From Planctomicrobium piriforme (GTDB taxonomy: Bacteria; Planctomycetota; Planctomycetia; Pirellulales; UBA1268): a stretch of 40,303 nt of DNA. Location of the stretch: NCBI GenBank assembly GCA_945861585.1, contig CAMAVC010000022.1, positions 1 to 40,303 on the forward strand, read 5' to 3'. Position numbers and translations under genes: made by a program. Positions 18,603 to 26,292 of this stretch are shown in pieces. Within the stretch, counting starts at the first letter, position 1. Each line of letters begins with the position of its first letter. The notes beneath the pieces were generated by a model. The model ran no database searches. It worked only from the letters and a program-made list of their open reading frames with translations, and was not told the origin of the DNA.

Positions 18603-19115
18603 TGACACGTGAAGTCTAGCCAGATGCTGCTCGGCCGCCAACCGCGCGGCCCGCCAAAACGCAGCCGCGGCCGGCCACAGGGCGAGCGTCTCGACGTAAA
18701 CCACGCTGGCCCCACGGGCTCCGGCGAATTGCATTGCCGTAGCCACGAGCGACATGCCGATTCGCTGCCGCCTCCATGCTGGGTTCACGAGCAGCCAAGA
18801 GATCGACCAGCGGGGGAGGTTCGAACCCCCGGCGGCGACAAGGCTCACCAGTCCGGCCGGGCCGGCTGGGCCGGCTGGCACCTCGGGCCGCGCCAGCCAG
18901 GCCACGACCTCCCTCCCCGGGCGACTCTGCATCTCGGCCGTCATCCCAGCGGGAGTAGGGAACGGCGCCATCCCTGCAGGGTTGCCCACACACGAAGCAA
19001 CCAGCCGCCGCACGTCACCGGCATCCCGCACACCATCCGCCCGCACGATGGAAACGCCCGGGCACGAGAATGCCGGAAATCCGGCAACTGGCAGATCTAG
19101 TTTGGAGACGTTCAC
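18573..19115 (-). CDS. GNAT family N-acetyltransferase
   Basis: A 180-residue protein whose C-terminal half holds the acetyl-CoA-binding motif A of GNAT enzymes: WLLVNPAWRRQRIGMSLVAT, with the R/Q-x-x-G-x-G/A pyrophosphate loop seen as RRQRIGMSL, then VVYVETLALWPAAAAFWRAA, the motif B region with a typical Y/F-W. GTG 19115 has GAAGGGA just upstream and is preferred over TTG 19136. The last residues (HVSGESRKTAEG) are encoded by the 5' part of the glycine riboswitch. It is in the same orientation as gcvP, so read-through mRNA would carry the riboswitch internally. Substrate unknown. Confidence 0.78.
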   Translation of the reverse strand: MNVSKLDLPVAGFPAFSCPGVSIVRADGVRDAGDVRRLVASCVGNPAGMAPFPTPAGMTAEMQSRPGREVVAWLARPEVPAGPAGPAGLVSLVAAGGSNLPRWSISWLLVNPAWRRQRIGMSLVATAMQFAGARGASVVYVETLALWPAAAAFWRAARLAAEQHLARLHVSGESRKTAEG

Positions 19116-19136
19116 GCGATCCCTTCGATGGCCCAA

Positions 19137-19325
19137 ATCATGACCTACGCTTCAAGACGCCCGCAAACCCAACCCACGCGTCACAAGTTCCTGGAATGAA
19201 ACAACTTGCGTGAATGCCGTCAGTTTTCATCCATGCAAAAGACACATTTCGGCTTTGCGTCGTTCATTTTGTGATTGAAATCTGTCTATATGCAGTCATA
19301 CTGTCGGGGCAGGAAGCAACATCCA
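19137..19325 (+). promoter_or_regulatory. AT-rich divergent control region before the BMC operon
   Basis: This spacer between the leftward GNAT gene and the rightward DeoR gene is clearly AT-richer than its surroundings. A possible promoter is TTGAAA (19275-19280), 18-bp spacer, TACTGT (19299-19304), close to the ribosome site AGGAAG (19311-19316). Several TTTCA/TGAAA half-sites occur: ATGAAA near 19196 with TTTTCAT near 19225, and TTCA-N9-TGAA around 19263-19279. These could be DeoR operator parts. Position is convincing; exact sites are weakly supported. Confidence 0.4.
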
Positions 19326-20141
19326 GTGCAAAATCACGAACGCCGCAGCCAACTCCTCGACCTGATCCGCATCCGCGGATTTGCCGCGCTCGAAGAACTC
19401 GTGCGCGAGTTGGGCGTGTCTGAATCGACCGTGCGACGCGATCTCGACGCCCTCGAAGAACAGGGCTCGGCGAAACGCACTCACGGTGGCGTGCTCTATT
19501 CCGGCGGCATGCCCCGGCTCGCCGAATTCGACGAGCGGCAGCCGGCCAACTGGGCCGCCAAACGGGCGATCGCCGCCAAGGCGGCCGAGATCATCGGCGA
19601 CGGCGAGACGGTGCTCCTCGACGGCGGCACCACGACCTACGAAGTGGCCCGCCTGCTCGTCGGCCGGTCGCTGCAGGTCGTCACCAACAGCCTGCCCGTG
19701 GCGAACCTCTTCGCCTCGGAAGCCCGCACCGACCTCGTGCTCCTCGGCGGCTACGTGTCGCCCCGCACCGGCGTGTGCCTCGGCCCCTATGCCAACGAAC
19801 TGCTCGGCCGGCTGCATGTGACCACCACGGTGCTCTCGGCGGCCGGCATCTCGGCAGAAGGCCTTTTCAACGCCCATCTCCTGCTTGCGGAAACAGAGCA
19901 GGCGATGCTCAAGGCGGCCGGCCGCGTGATCGTCGTGGCCGACAGTTCGAAGTTTGGCCGCAAGAGCCTCACGCTCGTGTCGGGACTCTCCTCGATCAAC
20001 GTCTTCGTTTCCGACGACGGCCTCTCCCCTGCCTGGCGCGACGCGATCGCGAAGGCCGGAGCCGAGCTCGTTATCGCAACTGTGCCCGATGCCGACGCCA
20101 CGCCGCCCGCGTCCTTTCCCCGCCGGAACCGCCCCGCATGA
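19326..20141 (+). CDS. DeoR family transcriptional regulator of the BMC operon
   Basis: A 271-residue DeoR-type repressor. The N-terminal winged helix-turn-helix ([20 protein letters not shown], then [20 protein letters not shown] and the wing RTHGG) is followed by the sugar-phosphate sensing DeoRC domain: [43 protein letters not shown], and VVLADSSKFG-like [16 protein letters not shown] near the C-terminus. GTG 19326 fits the ribosome site AGGAAG at 19311-19316. Its stop overlaps the pduL start (ATGA), tying it to the operon. DeoR proteins usually respond to phosphorylated sugars; fuculose- or rhamnulose-1-phosphate or a breakdown product would be a natural inducer, which is inference. Confidence 0.92.
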   Translation: MQNHERRSQLLDLIRIRGFAALEELVRELGVSESTVRRDLDALEEQGSAKRTHGGVLYSGGMPRLAEFDERQPANWAAKRAIAAKAAEIIGDGETVLLDGGTTTYEVARLLVGRSLQVVTNSLPVANLFASEARTDLVLLGGYVSPRTGVCLGPYANELLGRLHVTTTVLSAAGISAEGLFNAHLLLAETEQAMLKAAGRVIVVADSSKFGRKSLTLVSGLSSINVFVSDDGLSPAWRDAIAKAGAELVIATVPDADATPPASFPRRNRPA

Positions 20142-20872
20142 CCACTATTCTCTCATCGTCACACGCTCCCTCGCTCGCCCTGCCCGCCGGCCTCGATCGC
20201 ACCGGCGTCGAGCGGATCGTCCGCGAGATCATGCTCCGCTCGCACGGCGTGCCGCCGTCGCAGGCGGCCCGCGAGCCGCAGCCTCGCGCTGCCCAGTCGA
20301 AGCTCGTCGTCAGCATTTCGGCCCGGCACTGCCACCTCACCGACGAGCACGTCGAGCGGCTCTTCGGCCCCGGCCAGAAGCTCACACCCCACAAGAATCT
20401 CTACCAAGACGGCTTCTACGCCGCCGAGCAGACCGTGATGCTCGTCGGCCCCAAGCGCAAGATGCTGCCCACGGTGCGCGTCCTCGGCCCCACCCGCAAG
20501 GCCTCCCAGGTGGAGCTTGCCTTCACCGACGGGATCTCGCTCGGCATCGACCTGCCCGTCCGCCCGAGCGGCAAGATCACGGGCACCCCGGGCTGCGTGC
20601 TCGTGGGCCCGGCGGGCGCCGTCGAGCTCGCCGAGGGCGTGATCCGGGCCGAGCGGCACGTGCACATGAGCTTCGCCGATGCCGAGCACTTCGGCGTCAA
20701 GGACGGCGACCGCATGAGCCTCCTCATCAAGGGCTCGTGCGGCACCGTGTTTCGCGACCTGCTCGTGCGGGCCGATGCGACGAGCAAGCTCGAAGTGCAC
20801 ATCGACACCGACGAGGGCAACGCGGCCGACCTCGACCACGCGGAGAGCGTCGAGCTGTTGAAACAGACGTGA
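20138..20872 (+). CDS. pduL: BMC phosphotransacylase PduL with N-terminal encapsulation peptide
   Basis: Exchanges CoA for phosphate on an acyl-CoA made inside the compartment, recycling CoA. The 244-residue protein has two zinc-binding beta-barrel halves. His64 and His66 (ARHCHLT), Glu126, His174 and His176 (RHVHMS) and His221 (VHIDT) keep the same spacing as the metal ligands described in the Rhodopseudomonas PduL structure, and Arg120 matches the catalytic arginine. Residues 18-36 ([20 protein letters not shown]) form an amphipathic helix followed by a Pro/Ala/Gln-rich linker, the layout of an encapsulation peptide. In this pathway the likely substrate is lactyl-CoA or propionyl-CoA. It overlaps the deoR stop by four bases. 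Confidence 0.95.
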   Translation: MTTILSSSHAPSLALPAGLDRTGVERIVREIMLRSHGVPPSQAAREPQPRAAQSKLVVSISARHCHLTDEHVERLFGPGQKLTPHKNLYQDGFYAAEQTVMLVGPKRKMLPTVRVLGPTRKASQVELAFTDGISLGIDLPVRPSGKITGTPGCVLVGPAGAVELAEGVIRAERHVHMSFADAEHFGVKDGDRMSLLIKGSCGTVFRDLLVRADATSKLEVHIDTDEGNAADLDHAESVELLKQT

Positions 20873-20877
20873 CACAC

Positions 20878-20960
20878 GGGGCCAGCCTCCGGCTGGGCCC
20901 GAATGACATTCGACCGTTTTTCCGGCGCGTGCTGGGCGGTCACCGCAGGGCAGCCTGCGG
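20878..20960 (+). other. Two intercistronic hairpins before the first shell gene
   Basis: The 125-base gap between pduL and the first BMC-H gene contains two stem-loops: CCAGCC-TCC-GGCTGG (20882-20896, with flanking GGG/CCC able to extend it) and CCGCAGG-GCAG-CCTGCGG (20943-20960). Most other spacers in this operon are short. Such structures between low- and high-abundance products can guide RNA processing or protect the downstream shell message. Confidence 0.5.
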
Positions 20961-20997
20961 CGGACGATGGTGAATGAAAATAGGAGCGATGCAACAG

Positions 20998-21282
20998 ATG
21001 GCGAAGAACGTGGAAGCCCTCGGCATGATCGAGGTGAAAGGGTTCGTCACGCTCGTCGAAGCGGTCGACGCGATGATGAAGGCGGCAAACGTCACCTTCA
21101 TCGGCTGGGACAAGATCGGCAGCGGGCTCGTGACGGCGTTCGTCTCGGGCGACGTGGCGGCGGTGAAGGCGGCGACCGACGCGGGTGCGGCGGCCGGCGG
21201 CCGGATCGGCGACGTGGTGAGCGTGCAGGTGATCGCCCGTCCGCACGAGGACATCGGCATCGTCCTGCCCGCCCAGGCGTAA
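20998..21282 (+). CDS. pvmD: BMC-H hexameric shell protein, paralogue 1
   Basis: A 94-residue single-domain BMC protein: [20 protein letters not shown] is the start of the Pfam BMC fold, then [10 protein letters not shown], the pore segment [17 protein letters not shown] and [11 protein letters not shown]. The pore loop GSG is the same as in PduA-like shells, which pass small polar metabolites. Six copies form a flat hexagonal tile. ATG 20998 is preferred because AGGAG (20982-20986) is 11 bases upstream and the protein then starts [15 protein letters not shown] 20974 and 20989 are alternatives. Partner genes for vertices and cargo follow at once. The pvmD name follows the Planctopirus limnophila locus from memory. 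Confidence 0.95.
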   Translation: MAKNVEALGMIEVKGFVTLVEAVDAMMKAANVTFIGWDKIGSGLVTAFVSGDVAAVKAATDAGAAAGGRIGDVVSVQVIARPHEDIGIVLPAQA

Positions 21283-21366
21283 ATGGCTCGCAGCGGAACA
21301 ACTCGGAAAACCAAGCCTCCGGCAACAAAGATCGATCGTTCAACCTCTCTCTCACAGGATCATTTC

Positions 21367-21636
21367 ATGAACACGGCAATCGGACTTCTGGAAACCAAGG
21401 GACTCGTGGGCCTCGTCGAGGCCACCGACGCGATGGCCAAGGCGGCCAACGTGAAGATTCTGAAGCGCATCAGCATCGGCAACGCCTTCGTGGCGACGGT
21501 CGTGCAGGGTGACGTGGGCAGCGTGCGGGCCGCCGTCGAGGCCGGTGCCAACGCGGCCCAGCAGGTGGGCGAGCTCGTCGCCAGCCACGTCATTCCGCGT
21601 CCGGCCGATTCGCTCGTCACCGCATTTTTTAGCTAG
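21367..21636 (+). CDS. pvmE: BMC-H hexameric shell protein, paralogue 2
   Basis: A short, 89-residue BMC-domain protein starting TAIGLLETKGLVGLVEATDA and continuing MAKAANVKILKRISIGNAF, VATVVQGDVGSVRAAVEAG. The basic BMC fold is intact. The pore-lining loop differs from its neighbour: where paralogue 1 has KIGSGL, this has RISIGN, putting Ser-Ile-Gly at the pore, so permeability should differ. No BMC-T (tandem, gated) gene is present in the window, so two BMC-H plus three vertex proteins appear to make the whole shell. AGGA at about 21355-21358 can serve as the ribosome site. Confidence 0.95.
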   Translation: MNTAIGLLETKGLVGLVEATDAMAKAANVKILKRISIGNAFVATVVQGDVGSVRAAVEAGANAAQQVGELVASHVIPRPADSLVTAFFS

Positions 21637-21695
21637 TTTCACGCCGGCCCAGCCATCCATGGTGTGGGGAGTGGCCGGAAACGTGTGGAGTGATT

Positions 21696-22943
21696 GTGAA
21701 AGTTCTCGTCGCAAATCTCGGGTCCACGAGCTTCAAGTACCGCCTGTTCGACCTGCCTGAAACGGCGGGCTCGACGGGCGGCGAACGGGAGCTTGCGCGC
21801 GGAGGCGTCGAACGCATCGGCGCGGCGGAAAGCCGCGTCTATGCCACGGCTGGCTCCACGAAGCTCGAGGCCGTAAGGCCAGTGCCCGACCACGCCGTGG
21901 CGCTCGCCGCGGCGCTCGAGCAATTGACGGCCGAGGGTGGCCCCTTGAAGAGCGTCGAGGAGGTGGCGGCGGTGGGCTTCAAGGCCGTGCACGGCGGCCG
22001 CGTGAGCGGCGTCGTGCGGGTCGGCCCAGACGTCCTGGCCGCGATGGAGGAGATGGCGGCGGTGGCCCCGGCCCACAATCCGCCCTACGTAAAAGCGATG
22101 CGGCTCCTGGGGGAACGCCTCCCGCAGGTGCCCCTCGTGGCTGCGTTCGAGACCGGCTTCCATGCCACGATTCCGGATCGCAACGCGCTCTACGCGGTGC
22201 CGACGGAGTGGGTGGAGAAGCATCTCGTGCGCCGGTGGGGCTTCCACGGGGCGAGCCATCGGTTCGTGGCGACCAGGGTGGCGGAGCTCGTGGCGGCGAA
22301 GCAGCCGCTGCGGGCGATCTCCTGCCACTTGGGCGGCTCGAGCAGCGTGTGTTGGATTCGTGAAGGCAAGAGCGTGGGGACGTCGATGGGGATGAGCCCG
22401 CAGTCGGGCCTGCCCCAGAACAACCGGGCCGGCGACTTCGATCCCTTCGCGTTGCTCCATGTCGCCAAGCAGACGGGCCGCGGATTCGAGGACCTGCTCG
22501 CGGAGCTGTCCGGAAAAGCGGGGCTTGCCGGAATGTCGGGCACGTCGGGCGACATGCGGGATCTCGAAGAGGCTGCCGCGGTCGGCAGCCGCCGGGCCCA
22601 GACGGCGATCGACGTCTACGTGGCGTCGATCCGGCACTGGCTCGGCGCCGGCATCGTGGAGCTCGGCGGGCTCGATTGCATCGCCTTCGCGGGCGGGATC
22701 GGCGAAAACTCGCCGCTCACGCGGGCGGCGGTGCTCGCGGGCCTCGCGGATCTCGGCATCGCCATTGATCCGCAGGCCAACGAGGCGAAGGCCGGCGGCG
22801 AACGGGAGATCGGCGCGGCGGACGCGCGTGTGAAGGTGTGGGTGATTCCCACGAACGAAGAGCTGATCGTGGCCCGGCAGACCCGCGACGTGCTGGCCGG
22901 CGGCTCGGCACCAGGCTCGCACTCGGAAAGGAAAGGTGGCTGA
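21696..22943 (+). CDS. ackA: Acetate/propionate-type kinase of the BMC operon
   Basis: Uses an acyl-phosphate to make ATP and a carboxylate; with PduL it completes substrate-level phosphorylation. The 415-residue protein has the ASKHA phosphate motifs: NLGSTSFKYRLF (residues 7-18), GFKAVHGGRVSG, the active-site region AHNPPYVKAM, GFHGASHRFVATRVAEL, the long CHLGGSSSVCWIREGKSVGT and FAGGIGENSPLTR. The first motif has Leu where acetate kinases usually have Cys or Ser (NxGSSS). GTG 21696 sits five bases after GGAG. The stop codon overlaps the next start (TGATG). The substrate is probably lactyl-phosphate or propionyl-phosphate here. No encapsulation helix is evident, so it may act outside the shell. 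Confidence 0.93.
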   Translation: MKVLVANLGSTSFKYRLFDLPETAGSTGGERELARGGVERIGAAESRVYATAGSTKLEAVRPVPDHAVALAAALEQLTAEGGPLKSVEEVAAVGFKAVHGGRVSGVVRVGPDVLAAMEEMAAVAPAHNPPYVKAMRLLGERLPQVPLVAAFETGFHATIPDRNALYAVPTEWVEKHLVRRWGFHGASHRFVATRVAELVAAKQPLRAISCHLGGSSSVCWIREGKSVGTSMGMSPQSGLPQNNRAGDFDPFALLHVAKQTGRGFEDLLAELSGKAGLAGMSGTSGDMRDLEEAAAVGSRRAQTAIDVYVASIRHWLGAGIVELGGLDCIAFAGGIGENSPLTRAAVLAGLADLGIAIDPQANEAKAGGEREIGAADARVKVWVIPTNEELIVARQTRDVLAGGSAPGSHSERKGG

Positions 22944-23248
22944 TGTTCGTCGCCCTCGTTACTGGTTCGGTCGTGGCCACGCAAAAGACGGCCTCGATGA
23001 CCGGCCACAAGATGCTCGTCGTCGAGCCCTACCGGCTCGACGAAAAGACCCGCGACCGGCTCGTCTCGACCGGCCGCACGTTCATCGCCGTCGACACGCT
23101 GGGCGCCGGCGAGGGGCAGTTTGTCCTCGTCACCCAGGGCTCGAGCGCCCGGCTCACGCCCGAAACGAAATCCCTGCCGATCGATGCCGTGATCATCGGC
23201 CTCGTCGATACCGTCCGCATCGAAGGCAAAGAAGTTTTCAAAAAGTAG
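22943..23248 (+). CDS. pvmH: BMC-P pentameric vertex protein (EutN/CcmL family), copy 1
   Basis: A 101-residue EutN/CcmL domain: the N-terminal VALVTGSVVATQKTASMTGH and KMLVVEPY, the central FIAVDTLGAGEGQFVLVTQG with the conserved D-x-x-G-A-G-x-G, SSAR, and PIDAVIIGLVDTV at the end. Pentamers of this fold cap the vertices of the icosahedral shell. It is coupled to ackA (TGATG) and preceded by a purine-rich GGAAAGGAAAGG. Its stop codon TAG is the first triplet of a GACAGGCT-family repeat. It is the longest of the three vertex proteins in the operon. Confidence 0.95.
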   Translation: MFVALVTGSVVATQKTASMTGHKMLVVEPYRLDEKTRDRLVSTGRTFIAVDTLGAGEGQFVLVTQGSSARLTPETKSLPIDAVIIGLVDTVRIEGKEVFKK

Positions 23249-23266
23249 GACAGGCTGCAGCCTGTC
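23245..23266. repeat. GACAGGCT-family palindromic repeat, copy 2
   Basis: Single unit with the core GACAGGCTGCAGCCTGTC (8-bp stem, GC loop) preceded by GTAG. The TAG is the stop codon of the upstream vertex-protein gene. Confidence 0.82.
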
Positions 23267-23287
23267 ACGTCCTCGGAACCCACTCGC

Positions 23288-24748
23288 ATGTCCACCGCCA
23301 CGCCCGACATCGCTCAAATAGTCCGCCAAGTCATCGCCGAACTGGCCGTCAACGCCTCGGCGACACCCGCCTCTCACGCATCCAGCCAGACCGGCTCGTT
23401 CACCGGCGCGCACGGCGTGCATGGCAGCGTCGACGAGGCCGTTCGCGCGGCCCAGGAAGCCTTCGAGCAGCTCGAAAAGCTCGGCATCGAAGGCCGCAAG
23501 AAGGCCATCTCGCACATCCGTCGGATCGCCATCGCCGATGCCGAGGAGCTCGGCCGGCTGGAGTTCGAAGAGACGAAGATCGGCCGGCTCGACCACAAGA
23601 TCGAGAAGCTCAAGGTGCTCGGCGAGAAGGTGCCGGGCGTGGAGTTCATGACGAGCGAGGTGTTCAGCGGCGATCGCGGCCTGGCCGTGATCGAGCACGC
23701 CCCGTTCGGCCCGATCGCCGCGATCACGCCGGTCACGCATTCGCTCCCCACGATCGCCTGCAACGCGATCAACATGATCGCCGGCGGGAACACCGTCGTC
23801 GTCAATCCGCACCCGAGCGGCCGAAAGATCGCCGCCGAGGGCGTACGCCGGTTCAACCAGGCGATCCACCGCGACATCGGCATCGACAATCTGATCAGCC
23901 TGATCGCCGAGCCCACGCTCGAGTCGGCCGGCGCCCTCTTCAACCACCGCGGCGTGAAGCTGATCTGCGTGACCGGCGGCCCGGCCGTCGCCCGGGCGGC
24001 ACTCCAGTCGCCCAAGCGGGCGATCGTGGCCGGCCCTGGCAATCCGCCGGTCGTCGTGGACGACACGGCCGACCTCGACAACGCCGCCCGGTCGATCATC
24101 GCGGGCGCGGCCTACGACAACAATCTCCTCTGCATCGGCGAGAAGCAGGTGTTCGTGGTGGCCAGCGTGTTCGACAGGATGATGGCCGCGATGGAGAAGG
24201 CCGGGGCCCTGCGGCTCACCGGCCACCAGGTGGATGCACTGACCAAGCGGGCGATCGTGATGTCGGGCGAGGGCGCCCATCGCCACTGGGTGCCCTGCAA
24301 GGATCTGCTCGGGAAGGACGCGGCGATCCTCGCACAGGCGGCTGGGGCCTCGGCCCGCGCCGGGCTCGAACTGGTGTTCGGCGAGACCGACAACGACAAC
24401 CCCTTCGTGCCCACCGAGCAGATGATGCCGTTCCTGCCGTTCGTGCGCTGCAAGGACGTGGATGAGGCCATTCATCGAGCTCACGAGAGCGAGCACGGCT
24501 TCCGCCATACGGCGATCATCCACTCCAACAACGTCCGCACGATGACGCGGATGGGGCGGCTGCTCGACACGACGCTGTTCGTGAAGAATGGCCCGAGCGT
24601 CGCCGGCCTCGGCCTCGGCGGCGAAGGCTATCTGTCGTTCTCGATTGCCACGCCCACGGGCGAAGGCGTGACCACGCCACTCACGTTCACGCGGCAGCGC
24701 CGCTGCACGCTCGTCGACGACCTCCATATCCTCGGCAGCGCCACGTAG
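23288..24748 (+). CDS. CoA-acylating aldehyde dehydrogenase (PduP-like) with encapsulation peptide
   Basis: Oxidises an aldehyde with NAD+ and CoA to acyl-CoA inside the compartment. The 486-residue protein opens with an amphipathic helix, DIAQIVRQVIAELAVNAS (residues 7-24), followed by an Ala/Ser/Thr linker: a typical encapsulation peptide. The dehydrogenase fold follows, with ITPVTHSLPTIACNAINMIA, GNTVVVNPHPSG, VTGGPAVARAAL, VAGPGNPPVVV and the catalytic Cys282 in NNLLCIGEKQVF. This matches PduP/EutE-type enzymes and not ordinary acid-forming ALDHs. In a fucose/rhamnose compartment the expected substrate is L-lactaldehyde. The end overlaps the first bases of a partial repeat (TAGGAC). Confidence 0.95.
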   Translation: MSTATPDIAQIVRQVIAELAVNASATPASHASSQTGSFTGAHGVHGSVDEAVRAAQEAFEQLEKLGIEGRKKAISHIRRIAIADAEELGRLEFEETKIGRLDHKIEKLKVLGEKVPGVEFMTSEVFSGDRGLAVIEHAPFGPIAAITPVTHSLPTIACNAINMIAGGNTVVVNPHPSGRKIAAEGVRRFNQAIHRDIGIDNLISLIAEPTLESAGALFNHRGVKLICVTGGPAVARAALQSPKRAIVAGPGNPPVVVDDTADLDNAARSIIAGAAYDNNLLCIGEKQVFVVASVFDRMMAAMEKAGALRLTGHQVDALTKRAIVMSGEGAHRHWVPCKDLLGKDAAILAQAAGASARAGLELVFGETDNDNPFVPTEQMMPFLPFVRCKDVDEAIHRAHESEHGFRHTAIIHSNNVRTMTRMGRLLDTTLFVKNGPSVAGLGLGGEGYLSFSIATPTGEGVTTPLTFTRQRRCTLVDDLHILGSAT

Positions 24749-24759
24749 GACCTTTTTTT

Positions 24760-24781
24760 GTAGGACAGGCTTCAGCCTGTC
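24760..24781. repeat. GACAGGCT-family palindromic repeat, copy 3
   Basis: Unit with the core GACAGGCTTCAGCCTGTC preceded by GTAG, 11 bases after the aldehyde dehydrogenase stop. The stop itself (24746-24748) is also a TAGGAC followed by a T-run, which looks like a truncated extra copy. Confidence 0.82.
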
Positions 24782-24826
24782 ACTGCTCCGTTCACACGCT
24801 CCACCCACACTCTCCGCCACGCCCTC

Positions 24827-25090
24827 ATGCAACTCGCCCGCATCATCGGCACCGCCACTGCCACCGTGAAGCATCCGTCGCTCACGGGTGCGACGCTGTT
24901 CGTCGTGCAGCCGCTCATGGCCGACCGCGCCACGCCCGATGGTGACCCACAGCTTGCCATCGACACCGTCGCGGCCGGCACCGGCGATCTCGTGATGATC
25001 ACGAGCGACGGCCGTCTCCTGCGCGAAGTGCTCAAGTCCGACGCCACACCGGCCCGGTGGAGCACCGTCGCCCTCATCGACAACGCCTGA
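24827..25090 (+). CDS. pvmK: BMC-P pentameric vertex protein (EutN/CcmL family), copy 2
   Basis: An 87-residue EutN/CcmL domain: QLARIIGTATATVKHPSLTG, TLFVVQPLM, then a loop (ADRATPDGDPQ), LAIDTVAAGTGDLVMITSDG carrying the D-x-x-x-A-G-x-G-D motif, and STVALIDN at the end. It is shorter at the C-terminus than copy 1. No good ribosome site precedes ATG 24827, so translation may depend on coupling through the repeat region upstream. Several BMC-P paralogues per locus are usual in planctomycete shells and may cap vertices in mixed ratios. Confidence 0.94.
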   Translation: MQLARIIGTATATVKHPSLTGATLFVVQPLMADRATPDGDPQLAIDTVAAGTGDLVMITSDGRLLREVLKSDATPARWSTVALIDNA

Positions 25091-25113
25091 CGTCCACCCG
25101 GAACCACACTTCA

Positions 25114-25854
25114 GTGAACCCCGATCCCGAAACCATCCGCCGCCTGGTCGCCGAGGTGATCGCTCGCGTCACCGCGCCGGCGGCTCCCCCGGTGGCTGCC
25201 GCCCCGACGGCCGGATCGACCTACGGTCAGCCGCAGGCGGCCAGCGGCGTCGCGCTCACGGACAAAGTGGTCACGCTCGCCGTTCTCGAGCGGCTGCCCG
25301 CCGGCACGGCCCGTGTCGTCGTGGCTGCCGGGGCCGTCGTCACGCCCTCGGCCCGCGAACACGCGCACGATGCCGGCATCGAGATCGTGCGCGGCACTGC
25401 CGCGCCGGCGAGCCCCGCGGCCAGCCGCCCCTTCATCATCGCGCATGCCGAGTGCGGCAGCGACGCCGCCGCCCGGTGCGCCACCCTCGCCCGGGTCATC
25501 CCGGCCGCCCAGCAGCTTCCCGCCACGGGCCTCGCCGATGTCGTGGCCACGATCGCCACGCATGCCTCCCGCGACGGCGCCCGTGCCGTGCTGCTCGCGG
25601 GCCGCCCCGCCGCGGCCGTCGTGCTCGCCAACCGCTCCCCGGGCCTGCGGGCCGTGACGGCCCGCGACACGGCAGGCCTGCTGGCAGCCGCCGCGGAATG
25701 CAGTGCAAACCTGCTCGTCGTCGATCCGAGGGCGTTGTCGGCCGTGAGCCTCGATCGCGTGGCGGGTGATTTCGCCCGCCGTGACCTCGGCCCTGCCCCC
25801 GCCGAACTCGCAGCCGCCCCCGCGCCCTGCGCCTGCACCACCCACGCCCACTGA
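25114..25854 (+). CDS. Encapsulation-peptide protein with degenerate RpiB/LacAB-like domain
   Basis: A 246-residue, alanine-rich protein starting at GTG 25114. Residues 3-20 (PDPETIRRLVAEVIARVT) form an amphipathic helix followed by an Ala/Pro linker, as in the other cargo proteins. Next is VVTLAVLERLPAGTARVVVA with VVTPSAREHAHDAGIEIV, a segment resembling N-terminal modules seen in other BMC accessory proteins. The C-terminal half, ARAVLLAGRPAAAVVLANRS, PGLRAVTARDT, ANLLVVDPRALS, lines up with RpiB/LacAB isomerases (ICGTGxGxSIxANKxxGIRA, NVLxxGxR). The catalytic Cys motif CGTG is replaced by AGRP and the His-Asn pair by Cys-Ser, so isomerase activity is unlikely. Its tail is Cys/His-rich (PCACTTHAH). 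Function unknown. Confidence 0.75.
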   Translation: MNPDPETIRRLVAEVIARVTAPAAPPVAAAPTAGSTYGQPQAASGVALTDKVVTLAVLERLPAGTARVVVAAGAVVTPSAREHAHDAGIEIVRGTAAPASPAASRPFIIAHAECGSDAAARCATLARVIPAAQQLPATGLADVVATIATHASRDGARAVLLAGRPAAAVVLANRSPGLRAVTARDTAGLLAAAAECSANLLVVDPRALSAVSLDRVAGDFARRDLGPAPAELAAAPAPCACTTHAH

Positions 25855-25863
25855 GACCACGCC

Positions 25864-26154
25864 ATGCGACTTGGAAAAACGATCGGCACCGTGACGCTCG
25901 TCGAGCCCCACCCCACGATGCGGGGCGGCGTGCTCAAACTCGTCGTGCCGCTCTCCGGCGCCGACCTCGCCCGCGGTGACGGCCCCGCCGAGCCGCTCGT
26001 GGCCTGGGACGACCTCGGCGCCGGCGACGGCCAGCTCGTGGCCTTCAGCGAAGGGGGCGAGGCCGCACAACCGTTCTATCCAGACGACAAACCAGTCGAC
26101 GCCTCGATCGCGGCGATCATCGACCACCTCGACCTCGCGCCCGAGGCCCGATAA
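25864..26154 (+). CDS. pvmM: BMC-P pentameric vertex protein (EutN/CcmL family), copy 3
   Basis: A 96-residue EutN/CcmL domain starting LGKTIGTVTLVEPHPTMRGG, then VLKLVVPLSG, PLVAWDDLGAGDGQLVAFSE with the conserved D-x-L-G-A-G-D-G-Q, and VDASIAAIIDHLDL closing the fold. It begins 9 bases after the RpiB-like gene, and the 138 bases that follow before the aldolase carry no gene and no obvious structure apart from the aldolase ribosome site. It completes the set of three vertex proteins. Confidence 0.95.
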   Translation: MRLGKTIGTVTLVEPHPTMRGGVLKLVVPLSGADLARGDGPAEPLVAWDDLGAGDGQLVAFSEGGEAAQPFYPDDKPVDASIAAIIDHLDLAPEAR

Positions 26155-26292
26155 CCCGCACGACCCCACCCCCACGAAACTTCGGCAGTCCGACCGCGAC
26201 CCGAAAAGTGGGTCAGAATCAATACAGACACCCATCGAATCACACCGTCCGTCACCCAGCACATCACCCAGGTTTTCCCCGCAGGAGCAATC

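Noticed and set aside
20138-20872. Pta-type phosphotransacetylase
   Set aside because: The protein has the two-barrel zinc ligands of PduL and no Pta fold motifs.
22616-24874. 752-codon open frame on the minus strand
   Set aside because: Shadow of ackA, the vertex protein and the aldehyde dehydrogenase genes.
20138-26154. Propanediol or ethanolamine compartment
   Set aside because: PduL, PduP-like and EutN proteins are shared between BMC types; no diol dehydratase, ammonia lyase, cobalamin or glycyl-radical genes occur here, while an aldolase is present.
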